A stretch of DNA of 64,000 nt from Pempheris klunzingeri (taxonomy: Eukaryota > Chordata > Actinopteri > Acropomatiformes > Pempheridae), in NCBI RefSeq assembly GCF_042242105.1, contig NC_092014.1:14575874-14639873 (forward strand), written 5' to 3'. The notes beneath the pieces were generated by a model. It was not told the DNA's origin and did not search any database. It worked only from the letters and a program-made list of their open reading frames with translations. Positions 41,810 to 53,750 of this stretch are shown here, one piece after another. Each line of letters starts with the position of its first letter. Positions within the stretch are counted from its first letter, which is position 1. A program made the position numbers and the translations under genes.

Positions 41810-44800
41810 CTAAAAAAAAAGGAAACCAAAAGGAGCTATTGAAATAAACGCTCACAGGCAAAGAACAGTCATCCACCCACAGACACAACTGAGAACACCT
41901 GATTTATTTTTTCTGCCTCTTTCCCACACAGCGTACATGCAGGGGTTAGGGTTAGGTGAGTGTTTCCCAGTCCTGGTCCTGGAGGCCCACTGCCCTGGCC
42001 TACCAGGATTGGGAAACACAGGTCCAGGTTTAATGTGGGTGAGAAGGTCACCCTCACCTTTGCCACCCACAGGCATTGATAGCAGCTAATCAAGAGCCAG
42101 TTAATCTGACCGACAGAAATAAACTGAGGGGTGTTTCCAGGACTACTGGTGAAGTGGCAGGACTGCAGGGAGAGTGAGGGAGGAAACTGTGGCCAAGAGG
42201 AACTAAAAAAAGGATGGATGTAGAGCATGGAGAAGGAAGATAAAGGAAAGGGGAAAAGTTAAGAGAGTTTGTCCTCTTTCTTGTAAAGATTGCCTTTTAT
42301 TTTCAAGTGTGATAAACCATGGTGAGGCCAGGAGCTGTAGCAAGCCTAGACTGGACTGACAGAAAGTGTTAATATCTACAAAAGAAAGTTAAGAATCACC
42401 TGCAGTGCTTGGATTTCCTGCTCTGCGGCAGTGATGTGGTAGGCAAGAACCTGTGAGAGGAGCAGTGAACACAGAAACCCTCAACATTTTAAGTTGCCTG
42501 AACAGGTTTGCTTGGCTCTAAGCTAAAGATGTGAGTAGAAGAAGGGGGTGACCCACCTCCTGTGTGACTTCTATACTCGCCCTCCGCTCCTCAGTGACCT
42601 GCACGGCCTGAGCATACTGCAGAGCCAGTCCACAGTACACGGCAAGGTCCTGTAGCAGGCGCTCATCATATCGGTTAAAGGTCTCCATCTGATCGGAGTC
42701 TCTGATCCTTTTGTTCATCAGCTGGCACACCGCTATGTGAGAGTAAGAAACATCCCATTGTTAGTCTGTGTGTCAGCTTACTGTCTAACCAGTGTGTGGG
42801 GGGGTTGGGCTGTTTGGACTTTGGTTAGAGATCAAGGAATAGTTTGGGGAGGAATATTAGAAATAACTGCATCTAACTATATCTCTTCTGTGTTTCCAGC
42901 ACATGACCTATTACTTTTCGAGGATTTAATCAAACCCTTCGCTGGTCTTAATCACAGCTGACGTCCCTTTCCAGGTAGTCAACACTAAACAACATTTGGC
43001 ATGATCATTGTGCCAAAAAAAACTTGAATGACTGTGCTGCTGTTTTGGAGCAGGCAGAGTTTATAAAGTCACATTTGGAAGCATTTGAGAAGAGTTTGAG
43101 ATGTGATACCACGTAACTGAGACTGATGAATAATGTAGCATCATGACTGCTGCCACTCAAAAGACACTTACCAATAACATCTTCAGACCTCTCATTTCTG
43201 ACAGGGCAGCAGATCAGACTCTTCATTGATTCTTCAGAGCTCTCCGACATATTAAGTGTTTCCATGGTGACCAGAGTTCGAAGGGCGTGTGATGGGTCTA
43301 TGTCACTGATGTCACGCTCCCTGACAAATGATATAAAACCATTTACACTATGGTGGTTAGATGAAGAAAATATCATTTGGTTGTTGTTTGTGAGCAAGAC
43401 TTGCAATGTATTTTAGTTAACGACAAGTATTACAAAATTGTTAGGCACAACCTTCTGTAGATCTGGCAGGTTGATCCGAGCTCTTCACACTCCAGGTGGA
43501 TCACTCTGGAGAATGAAACCTGAAAAAAAAAAAAAAAATCACATGGGGAACAGAAATACAGTACATTAGATAAGATATTATTTAATGCCTAGTTTTCTAA
43601 AAAACAAAAAAAGGAATCAAATAGGATACTACACCTTTTCGTCCACAGCAGAGGTTTGCTCATTGGGGATGAAGATGGTGCAGTACTGAGCATGCGTGAA
43701 GGGCATGATGGTGGCAGCCATCTTACTCAGCAGAACCTCAAATGACCAGTGCTCCTCTGACAATACCTGTGCCATCTCTATCAAGGCCTGACACACACAC
43801 ACACACACACACAGATATACATGGATTACACAGGCATACATAGAAATGAACAGATTTCACATTGTTCTCTGATGGTGTTACCTGACTGCGTTTGGCCTCC
43901 TGTCTTGAGCTCTCATACAGCTGTACATTATCCAGGATCATCCCCAGCATATCCATATGGTTGGACAGCACCTGGACAATAGAAATAAAAACTTACCCCA
44001 AATTGATTGCTAGCAGACAGCAATTACTCCCAAATGTACATATAGTTAGCGTTAAAATGAGAGACATACACGCATTGCATACAACAGAAAAGAGCTCTAA
44101 CATTTGCTGCTATGTAGTAATTCTTAAAATACGACAGACCCTAACCTCCCATCCCTCACCTTTTCATCCACGTCGGTAAAAACAGAAACTGATCCATCGC
44201 AGCCATTTCTCTTGTTGACCATTACCACTACACCCACCACCTGTTCACAAAAAGAAGACGTTTTATTCTTACGCAATCCGTGTTAAACCCTCTGCTACTA
44301 TATATCGACACTAATCCCACTGACTTTTATGGGACACTGTTTTTGTGTTTACCCTGACTAAGAAAGAGGCATGCCCAAATAAACCCAAATTGAAATAAGT
44401 AATAAAAACAGTTACGACTTTTACCTCTTCCCTGTGGTTCTTGATGGGAACACTCAATACAGTCCTGATCTTTGATGACTGGTTGTCATCCAAGTCAAAT
44501 CTAGGGTCCTGAGGAAGAGAAGAAAGAACTCTTAAGTAGGCTACATGACAACGTAGACAAGCACATCACTTATTCATTCTTACTCAATTACAACACATTT
44601 GTGTGTGTAAAACACGAAACACCAAATTTTACTCTGTTCATAATCAGTGTCCTTAAACTACTTGGTCAATATTGTTTTTAGACACACTCAGCCAGGTTAT
44701 TAGGAACTACCCATCCACACCTACGCTGACTGCAGATTATCTGGTGTGGAAGCCTACCAGGCCTTGGCACTGGTTCCTGATCACATTGGTGGTGAGGACA

Positions 44801-46347
44801 AGGAGGGAAGGGTTCCCAGAAGCCCTTAGTGCTTCTCTCTTTGTGTGGGAGTGTGCAAAGGAGTGACACATTGTAGCGTAGTAGAGAACATCACTGTCTC
44901 ATTACTCAGAGGTTAATCGGCTGAAGAAGCCTCTAAAAGGATTAGAAGCAGGTGCTCGACCTCGGATTCCCTCACACACCCCAAACTCCATGAAATTGCA
45001 TGTCATCATCTAAAAATAGCCAATCTGGAAATGGGTGACTCATTTAGTTTACAGTCCTCATTCCTAATTTAGAATACCTGTATCCTGGAACAAACTAACA
45101 ACTGCACTATGTGTAGAAGCTTGTTGATCTGTTGTGTGTTCAGTTGAGCTTACTACAAAAAGCAGAGTCATGACAACAACAACTATGTCACGCTGAAAGT
45201 TTACCTCTGATGCGTCTCTCGGGTTCAGTGGTGACCCTGCAGCCAGTACAAATCCCATAATATCCCTCACCAGCTCTAGGTGTGCATGGCTGCCAAGGTT
45301 GCCATCGCTCAAGCACCCCAACTCTGACGGGGCAATCACCTCCTCCAAGGTGCTCCTTCCGATAGAGTCTTTCTTTACCAGAGAGAGGGAGGCACCCTCT
45401 GCCGCCAGCAGCTCCCCCGCGTGCAGGACAGCCCCCTGGCAGAGCTCTGCGACAGAGCCCATCCAGCTGAGGCCCCCTCTCAAGAGCTCCATCATCCATG
45501 GGCAGCACACTCCATGGCCACAGGCTGCAGTCTTTGTAGGAGTGGGACGTAGAGGCTGAGGAGAGTTGGGCAGGTCAGGGGAGCAGGGGTAAAGGGGAGA
45601 AAGTGGACGGCACTGTGAAATAGAGAAATGTGAAGAGCGGGGAGAGCAAGGAGAGTGACTGCCCACTACATCTGGGCTGGAGCGATCCATCCACTCAGGG
45701 GCGTTGAGACTGGAGGCCAAAGGTTTGAGTCTGTCCATTAAGGATGAAATGTTGGAGTGTGAGCTGGCCAGTGGAGAGGAAGCTCTGCGATAGCGAGAAT
45801 TTGTGAGCAGGTCAGACTGGTCAGAGCAGCTCCTGGGAATCCTGGACAGAATTGGAGACATCTCCGCCTGTGGACCACTGACCCTGAACACACCAATCAG
45901 ATCATGATGCACATTTTTATGGAAAAGAAACTGTGCTGCAGTGATTTATCATTATTATGAAGCAGTTTTCTAAAGCCAGCATCTACATAGACTATATTCA
46001 TTCAAGTGCACACTTTGGTCAAAACTATAGTATTTTAGTCATGTAGGACTTCTCAAAGAAAGATATTCACTAAGATCAGTTGGAAACAGATATATCTTAG
46101 ATATAAAATCTTACGCGGAAGCTCTGCGGAAAAAGTAGGCCCTCGTATAGTCGGAGTGGTCATCCAGCCATGCCTCCAGCTGCTCGCTTTTCACACCGTC
46201 TCCAAATCTCCGGCGGCGCGTCTTGGAGCGGAGGCTCCACAGCGGGGAGAAGAACCAGCCCAGGTGTTTCACCACCGACAGCGCAGTCACTGCCTCCCTG
46301 CGGTAGGACTCCTCCTCTGTCCCGGGGGTCGAGCTGCGAGACTCCAT
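36960..46347 (-). CDS. pde5a: cGMP-specific phosphodiesterase, PDE5 type
   Basis: It hydrolyses cGMP in the cytosol. Coding exons: 46115-46347, 45205-45883, 44425-44508, 44160-44240, 43882-43971, 43635-43787, 43452-43519, 43172-43320, 42557-42732, 42400-42450, 41660-41809, 41166-41294, 39901-39995, 39711-39798, 39246-39346, 39063-39140, 38899-38962, 38723-38797, 37452-37535, 36960-37139. All join in phase: 2808 nt, 935 aa (human PDE5A 875). Order: N-terminal [14 protein letters not shown] motif, Ser/Pro-rich linker, GAF-A, GAF-B, catalytic HD domain. Both GAFs keep an NK...F-x3-DE motif. Catalytic landmarks are YHNWSH (His658, His662), HDLDHRG (His699, Asp700), [11 protein letters not shown] (Asp810) and MQVEY (Gln863). 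There is no C-terminal CaaX box, which argues against PDE6. The sequence is diverged, so a teleost-specific PDE5 duplicate is possible. Confidence 0.9.
41960..42019. repeat. Inverted repeat hairpin in a pde5-type intron
   Basis: gtgtttcccagtcctggt (41960-41977) pairs with accaggattgggaaacac (42002-42019): 17 of 18 pairs plus one G-T wobble, with a 24-base loop. A ggggttagggttagg stretch precedes it. The wording resembles a common fish interspersed repeat (cccagtcctggtcctggagg). It lies between the exons at 41660-41809 and 42400-42450. Confidence 0.7.
43791..43812. repeat. (CA)n tract forming a pde5-type splice acceptor
   Basis: Eleven CA units on the plus strand, i.e. (TG)n on the transcript strand, run directly into the tcag acceptor of the exon at 43635-43787. 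Confidence 0.9.
45205..45883 (-). CDS. pde5a: pde5-type exon 2: Ser/Pro-rich linker and diverged GAF-A
   Basis: One 679-nt exon encodes residues 78-304. The first ~120 are Ser/Pro rich and carry RYRRASSPL, an R-R-x-S site of the kind used by PKG/PKA, near where human PDE5A has its regulatory Ser102 (RKISASEF). The GAF-A half keeps STLEEV and the PLNxxDA segment. Positions that read RYSLFLV and NKGIVGHV in human PDE5A read GASLSLV and VRDIMGFV here. The following exon (44425-44508) is better conserved ([12 protein letters not shown]). Confidence 0.88.
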
Positions 46348-47798
46348 GAACTACTCCTCTCTGAGGAGAGGCAGGGCCTCCCTTCGCTCAAGTTAAGCGA
46401 TCAAACATCGACCAAACACAAGCCCGAGTTTACATGAGTCATCCAGGTGAAACACCTTCCTTGGTGGGTGAAGTGAGGCAGGCTAAAGTGACGTGAGAGG
46501 GATGTCTGTGGAGGAGCCCGTGGAAACGATTGCGTCAAGGTAATCCCCTGACCTTTATTTAGCCGATCTGGCACCGTGGTTTTATTCATTAAAGGGAGCC
46601 GATTTAAACTTCATTGCATAATTAATGGCTTGGGCCCAACTTCGGGCCTTGAGTTGGCGCATAGGTTAGTCCCTCTGTTACACTTTGCTGAAGTGCATCA
46701 AACTACCTTCAAAGTTTTTTTGCCTGTAACCTATTGATTGGAATATAGTGACCTTACCATTACTGATTTCCCAAAATTATATTATATATATATATATAAT
46801 GCAAAATTAGAATTTACGAGATTGTTCTTTAACAAATGCTTAAATGATTGATCAGGTGCCTCACTGTCATAAAATGTGTCTAAAAACAAGATTCAGTAAA
46901 CATTTTAAGTCAGAAACACATGTGGGTACCATAAGAGATAAATAGTTTTCCTTTAAAAGGAATACTCCAAGGTACTCTTCTGTCACTGTCAAAAATCATC
47001 CTAAAACAAACTTAAGGCCATTTTCATGCTTTTGTTTTTTTTTTACACCAAAACATGCACACACCCTCAGTAAAAATCTGACCAGTATGGTGTCATGAAG
47101 AAATCCATGCCAGCGTTCGTGCAGGTGGTAGTCAGGAGTAACTGCTCTTAGTACATTTAAAGAGTGGAGAACTGAATTGGCAGTAATGGAAAGCTGCTGA
47201 CAAGATCAGTCAAATTCTGTTTAATTTTAAAGATAAGTCTTGTAGACATGTAAGAAAGAGGGCAAAACAGAGCTCGTGAAGGCTACATGCTCTGACTAAT
47301 GTTTTTAGTTGAAGGAATGCCAAATAGTCCTGTAACAGAAAAAAGCTTATCAGACAGTCAGTAACTAAAATAAGTCCTTCCACTGGTGGACAGCCTCTGA
47401 GATTGCCAGATAACAGTGTTGTGTGATCAGAAAACCAGTAAACCATCAGGTAATGGTTTGTGAGCATTTGATTCCTTTTAAAGAATTTCTCTATGGTGTG
47501 ATTCAAGTCTTCCTACATTTTATTCTGAATTTTACCAGTGTTTAACTGCACACCACTCAGTGTCTAACTGCTCCCTCTGCTGGCTTCTTACTCTTTTATC
47601 ATCTGCAGTGGGTGGATCCACTAGTGACAGCTGTGCCGTGATTGGCTGCTCCAGGAGGAGGCTGCCATGACACAGTGGATGCTGCACAGAATCAGTTCCA
47701 CAGCATCAGCAGGCAGCAGACCTCCATCCTCCTCGCTGTCCCTCTCTCCTTCTCTTTTTTCTCCTCCTTTGCCTCTCATCCTCTCACCACCACCCTCG

Positions 47799-47830
<32 letters not shown>

Positions 47831-48723
47831 TTTCTCTCTTCTCCTTCTCCTCCTCTCCCTCGGTCAGACAGGGAGGAATAGCAGTAGCAGCAGCAGCAGC
47901 GGCAGCAGCAGGCGGACTGGTAGGTGTGCTGAGGCCTGTCTCCCTCCTGCAGCACAGGCAAGACATCGCGTTCTCCTCTGATCTCCGTCAAGGACTATCT
48001 ATTTGAGAGGTGTGTGTGTGTGTGTGTGTGCGTGTGTGTGACAGCAGGCATCTGGAAAGTAGGCAGAGAGGACTACCACACCTTGGGAGCATTTACGACC
48101 ACTGCTGGAGCTACACGGGGTGAATGTTGCAGAGAATATTTTCATACTCACATCTTCTTCATCCCTTACTTGTTTCTGTGTGCCTACAGAAGGATTTATA
48201 TTCTCTGCTGGAGCTGTTTTCCCCCCACTCTACAGCTGTGGGATTTGCTTCAGCATTGACTAGGCCGTGTGTCTTTGCACACGTGTGTTTTTGCTAATGA
48301 GTGTGTTGAATGTCTAACAAAGGTCACACCATTTGCCATGCTGTGTGCGTGTATTGTCATCCTGCCTAATGACAGCCCTCCTCTTCTCTTTCCTGAACTA
48401 ACTTCATCTCCAGCCTTTCCATCCACCTCTCTCTGCCTCACCACTTTCCTCTTTTCCACCTGCCTCTTCTTTTCCTCTCACTCTTCCTCTTCCTTTAAAC
48501 ACTCCTCCTCCTCCTCCTCCTCCTCCTCCCTCTCCATTCTCATCGCCATCCCCTCCTCACGCCTCTTCTCCTTCCGGTCGGCTGGTTTCCCAGGATGCCT
48601 TGCTCCAGGCCGCTCCCCTAGGCCGTAGCAGCATGGGCGGAGCCTGGGTGGGGAGAGAGACCACAGATTGGACCCTTCCCCTCAGGACGGGCGCGCTGGC
48701 GGGTCACCCTCCCTCAGCTTCAG
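46348..48723. promoter_or_regulatory. Divergent intergenic region, pde5-type gene and ppp2r2c
   Basis: A 2.4-kb gap between the two opposing start codons. It contains pyrimidine-rich CTCTCC runs (about 47740-47870), CAG/GCAG triplets (about 47882-47915), a (GT)n at 48010-48039 and a TCC triplet run (about 48505-48530). GC-rich sequence just before the ppp2r2c ATG (48570-48720) is probably its 5' UTR and core promoter. Open frames here are low in complexity and not called. Confidence 0.55.
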
Positions 48724-51700
48724 ATGGGCGAGGACGCTGAGAGCCCCAAAATCAACCACACCTTCCTGCGAGACTACGTCACTGAAGGTAGAGCAGACGG
48801 TGTGTCGCTGCTGTCTCTGTGGTGTCAGATAACATGCTGGTATGATTGAACAGATTCATTTCGGCTTCATGGGTGCATTATCCCTGCACTTCTCGATGGA
48901 GAGAATGGATGCTGGCATGAATCACTCCATAACTTACTGAACACTCACTGAAAGATGCAGCATTGTTGGGCCTGTTTTACATTTTAGATATGATTTTGAC
49001 ATTGTTATCTCCTATGACAGATAAATGTTTGATAAAGAGCTTGGAGTCTAAGCAGCTGGTAGCAGAAATAATATCCGGCAATTATTTTACTCCTATTGAG
49101 AATTCATCCATGTCAGGCCCGGGTATCATGAGTAAGAGTTATTATGGTTTTATTGAACAGGACACTTTGTATCGATCCAGTAGTTTTTCTTTCATTCCCA
49201 CCCCCTTCTGTCTCTTAATTCACTGCCCCTCCTTCTCTCTCTTCCTACATAATGCCCTTTCTATCTCTTTATCCATCTCTTTATCTTTCTGTCCTTTACA
49301 TCTCCTACTTTTATTCCAACCATTATTCACACATTTTCCTGTTATCCTCCCAGCTGATGTCATCTCTACAGTGGAGTTTAACCAGACAGGGGACCTGCTG
49401 GCCACGGGGGATAAAGGTGGCCGAGTGGTCATCTTCCAGAGAGAGACTGAGGTCAGTTGTTAAGATAATCACCCCAAACAGCATGATTGCAGCCCACAAC
49501 CACTCTGTGTTTCAGTTTGTCCAAGGGATGTTCTTTCTATCACATCTTTACACATAAATGTCTATCCAGAGCTATGTTTTCTGCATTATTTTCCCTGGAC
49601 AGTCTAAAGGGGAGTCAGAGGAGGTGGGGGAGACGGGGGATTCTGGGGAGTACAATGTCTACAGCACGTTCCAGAGCCATGAGCCGGACTTTGACTACTT
49701 GAAGAGTCTGGAGATTGAAGAGAAAATCAACAAGATCAGATGGCTGCCACAGCAGAATGCAGCACATTTCCTCCTCTCCACCAATGGTGAGAAACCAGTG
49801 ACACCAGGACACTAACCAGATTTCTAATTCCTAGTTAGTATGGGGGACAACTAGTAGACCTGTGTACAATTTATACTATGATACATCATTGTGAATATTC
49901 AAGAATTTTAATTGATATTCTAAATGTGGTGTGAATTACAAACTTCAGTACAACCTGCCTCCAATTTCCAGCATTATGCCAGCCTGGCTTCATCTTCTAT
50001 AACCTGGGTGGGATAACATAACATCGAGCCTGTCATTGGACTCACATTTGTGGGTACACCAATCTGCCAGTGTGAAAACCACAGAATCCAATCTGTGCTT
50101 TTCCTTAAGAATTATATTCCTGTCATGAGGCTTAATTGCCCTGAAATACATGAGTGGGATCATATTTTGAAGAGATGTAGCTGAATTTACAAAAGAGTTT
50201 TCATCCTTTAAGTAAAATTTTAAGAGTAAAACTACACAAAAGACTGGCCATAAGAAGGAGAAGTCATTATCAGATATCTTCTCCACTCACTGTGTATTTG
50301 AGGGCTGTTTAAGTTATCTGTCGTAGTTATTGTCAGCTTAATCAACCTCCGGTGATGTGCAGATCTTTCTGCCTGTCACAGATAAGACCATTAAACTGTG
50401 GAAGGTGAGCGAGAGAGACAAGAGACCAGAGGGATACAACCTGAAAGATGAGGAGGGGCGGCTCAAGGACATCTCTACCATCACCTCTCTGCAGGTGCGT
50501 GCACACACACATGCAAGCCTGCTCATGCACACCTTTTATTGTGGTCAGTCAAATACCATATGTATCAGGTTGACGTTCGATTGAGAAGCCCTCTGTCTGC
50601 CTTTTATGTCTTTGCTCTACCCTCATACGATCCCTGACTCTCATGTCCTCATTCTGACCTTCATGTCCTAATTGTTGCCTCTCTATGATGCCTTCTTTCC
50701 TTCCGTCTTCCTGTTTTCCTTTCTGTCTCTGTATCTCAGGTGCCGGTCCTGAAACCTACAGATCTGATGGTAGAGGTTCGTCCCAGACGGGTTTTCTCCA
50801 ACGGACATACCTACCATGTCAACTCCATCTCAGTTAACAGCGACGGGGAGACCTACCTGTCTGCTGATGACCTCCGCATCAATATGTGGCACCTGGGCAT
50901 CACGGACCGCAGTTTCAGTATCCTTCCCAACAGTGATTTCTCAGTTCTCATAATAATCATTATCCTCTTTATATAACCCTTTAGCTCACCTCTGATTTTT
51001 GTTTGTAATATGATCTTTTACTGGATAAGGCAACTCAGATTTCACAGGATATGTAATTCCCAGAACTTCACTAAATAGGGGCTATCATTATCTCTTTCAC
51101 TTTTATGAAAGCATTAGTATGTGTCATCGCAACTAATTCTGCAGCAGCAGATGTGAAAATTATACTAATGATAGTACTAACTGAAATACTAAATTTTAAG
51201 TTTTCAAGATTTTCTTCAGTGCATCAAATTATTCTGTTAAAACAATGGCACACTTAACTCCTGTGTATGTTAATGTGCATGACTCGTGAATTAATAGTGT
51301 TGCACCACATGCAAATGCGCTCTCTGGTGCTCTTTGAAGGAAATTCACATGGACTATATTGTACATATGAGTGGCATGCTGCTGCAAAGATATGCCTACT
51401 ACCTGCAGAGGTTGTATTTGTCAGTTTCATTCAGTGACATCTGCTGCTACTATGTAAACAGTAAAACCATCTGTCTAAACCTATGTTGCAAATAAACCTT
51501 TCACACACATAAGTCCACCTCTTGAAATATACATACAGCTGAAACATACTTTACATTACTACTCATCTGAATATAACCTTGTGTATATTTTATGTAAAGA
51601 GCACATGACTATGCTTGGATTTATTGTTGCGATTAGAGTGCCATGTACCTCCTCAAAGAGTGTATTCTGTATGCTGTAGCGTGTTGCACGGGATGCATTT

Positions 51701-53750
51701 GGTGATTTCCCCATTCAAATGGAGGCTGACCTAGAAAATCACAGAGGCATCTATGGAAGAAGAGTTTAAATAATTCACTCAGCAGTACACTTTCTACTGA
51801 ACCACACAGGACTACCACAAATAGAACAGAGAGAGGAGCAGGCTGCGTGCATATTGGGGGTTGGTTGGGGAACATTTCCTAGGTTGTGATTATGGATTGA
51901 GATGGATGGAGCATGTGTCGCTGAAAAATGAACCATTTATCCAAAACTGAAAAGCTACTGAAAATGGTTGAATGTGTTGGCATGCCTCACTTTAGCCTCT
52001 TTTGTATCTGGTTCCTGGGTATCCTTCCTCTGTGGATGTGCCTCATCACTATTCTCTGCAAATATATTAGAACACGTGTGCATTTATGTGCATCATCATA
52101 CTTTGTCATCTCCCAAAAATGTGGCGCCATCTAATCCCTAACAGACCTGTTTCTCAGATATTGTGGACATCAAACCAGCCAACATGGAGGACCTAACAGA
52201 GGTCATAACAGCAGCAGAGTTCCACCCTCACCACTGCCACTTGTTTGTGTACAGCAGCAGCAAGGGCACCCTGCGCCTCTGTGACATGAGAGCCTCCGCG
52301 CTCTGTGACAGACATACCAAATGTGAGTGTGCTGATTTGGAGAGCTTGTTCGTGATGATAAAGATTTGCAACATACAACTGAGCATAAGGCATGTTGGCC
52401 TGACAAACAAAATCTTTATATTTGTAATAATAATAGTGAAATACACCTTACCATTCTGTCATTGGTCAGTGTTTGAGGAACCTGAAGATCCAGGCAGCCG
52501 CTCCTTCTTCTCAGAGATCATTTCCTCTGTGTCGGACGTCAAGTTCAGCCATAGTGGGCGCTACCTGTTGACCAGAGACTACCTCACCGCCAAGGTGTGG
52601 GACCTGAACATGGACAAGGGCCCTGTGGAGACGTACCAGGTAAAGTAGCACATCTGTTTCCTGATGTGTTAGTTAGTCTGTGTTACTTGTGCTGATTGAA
52701 TGTATCCCCACCAATTTAGTATACGTAGTCCCTGTGTTTGTTGTGCCTTATTTTTAGTGAAGTCTCAGATATGATTAATTATTCATTTAGTTAATCAACA
52801 TATACTGGATGATTTACTGTTTTCTGTGTTTATTACTTTAAATATAGAATTTGAACACATGCAGTTTGTTATAAATGTGCTGTGCATGTGGTTGATCCAC
52901 TGGATCACCATTAATAATTCTGAACAAAGGTTGACTCTCTGCATGATCCCCAGGTCCATGAATACCTAAGGAGTAAGCTGTGTTCGCTCTACGAGAATGA
53001 CTGCATCTTTGACAAGTTTGAGTGTGTTTGGAACAGCTCAGACAGGTAAGTGGCACAGATAAAAAGGAGAAAAAGATAGACAAATCACAGTATATTTAAG
53101 TCTTCTCGTAAGCAGCAAGTAGGGAGAGTGGATCTGTGTGTTTCTGCTTACAGCGATCCCTAAATGCTCTGCCTCTGCCATTATCCGACATTTAAATCAA
53201 TCCAAGAGACAGGCTTTGCAGACATCAAGTCAATTCCTGCGCCTTCAATTTTGTTTTCCTCTTTCTCACCCATCTTCTGCAATGCATACATTTGCCTTTC
53301 TCAATTTGACATCTCATTATGTCTCTCCTCTCCTCTCCTCTCCTCTCCTCTCCTCTCCTCTCCTCTCCTCTCCTCTCCTCTCCTCTCCTCTCCTCTCCTC
53401 TCCTCTCCTCTCCTCTCCTCTCCTCTCCTCTCCTCTCCTCCCCTCTCCTCAGTGTGATCATGACAGGGGCGTACAACAGCTTCTTCCGGATGTTTGACAG
53501 GGAGACGGGACGAGGCGTAACCCTAGAGGCATGGCGGGAAAGCAGCAAGCCTCGGGCTGTGCTGCGGACCCGGCGCGTGTATACAGGTGGTAAGCGTCGC
53601 CGTGGAGATGTGGGCGTTGATAGCCTGGACTTTACCAAGAAAATCCTGCACATGGCTTGGCACCCATCTGAGAATATCATTGCCATAGCAGCCACCAACA
53701 ATCTGTACATCTTCCAGGATCGTGTCAACCCTGAGACACAGGGACAGTGA
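48724..53750 (+). CDS. ppp2r2c: PP2A regulatory subunit B55 gamma
   Basis: The B55 subunit is a seven-bladed WD40 propeller that binds the PP2A A/C core and chooses substrates; the gamma form is mainly neuronal in mammals. Coding exons: 48724-48787, 49354-49451, 49603-49786, 50382-50494, 50740-50917, 52158-52322, 52470-52639, 52954-53045, 53453-53750. All join in phase: 1362 nt, 453 aa (human 447). Landmarks: [24 protein letters not shown] split as short runs, [121 protein letters not shown]. The start MGED...KINHTFLRD is the gamma-type N-terminus, not alpha, beta or delta. A slightly acidic insertion ([12 protein letters not shown]) lengthens the loop before GEYNVY. Confidence 0.95.
53318..53450. 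repeat. (CTCTC/TCCTC)n minisatellite in the ppp2r2c last-intron acceptor
   Basis: About 130 bp of nearly perfect ctcct/ctcctct pentamer repeat, with a single ccc variant near its end. It runs straight into the cag of the last-exon acceptor at 53452 and so forms the whole polypyrimidine tract. Confidence 0.95.

Noticed and set aside
41944-41955. Telomere-like ggttagggttagg
   Set aside because: Only two units; too short to call an interstitial telomere.
43005-43406. 133-aa open frame read as a single protein
   Set aside because: Only 43172-43320 is coding (a GAF-B exon of the pde5-type gene); the rest is intron read-through.
45188-45559. Overlapping 106-aa (minus) and 86-aa (plus) open frames
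   Set aside because: Other-frame shadows of the pde5-type exon 2, which joins in phase with its neighbours.
48269-48628. 119-aa Ser-rich open frame upstream of ppp2r2c
   Set aside because: Driven by TCC/CTC repeats; no family resemblance, and it lies in the likely ppp2r2c 5' region.
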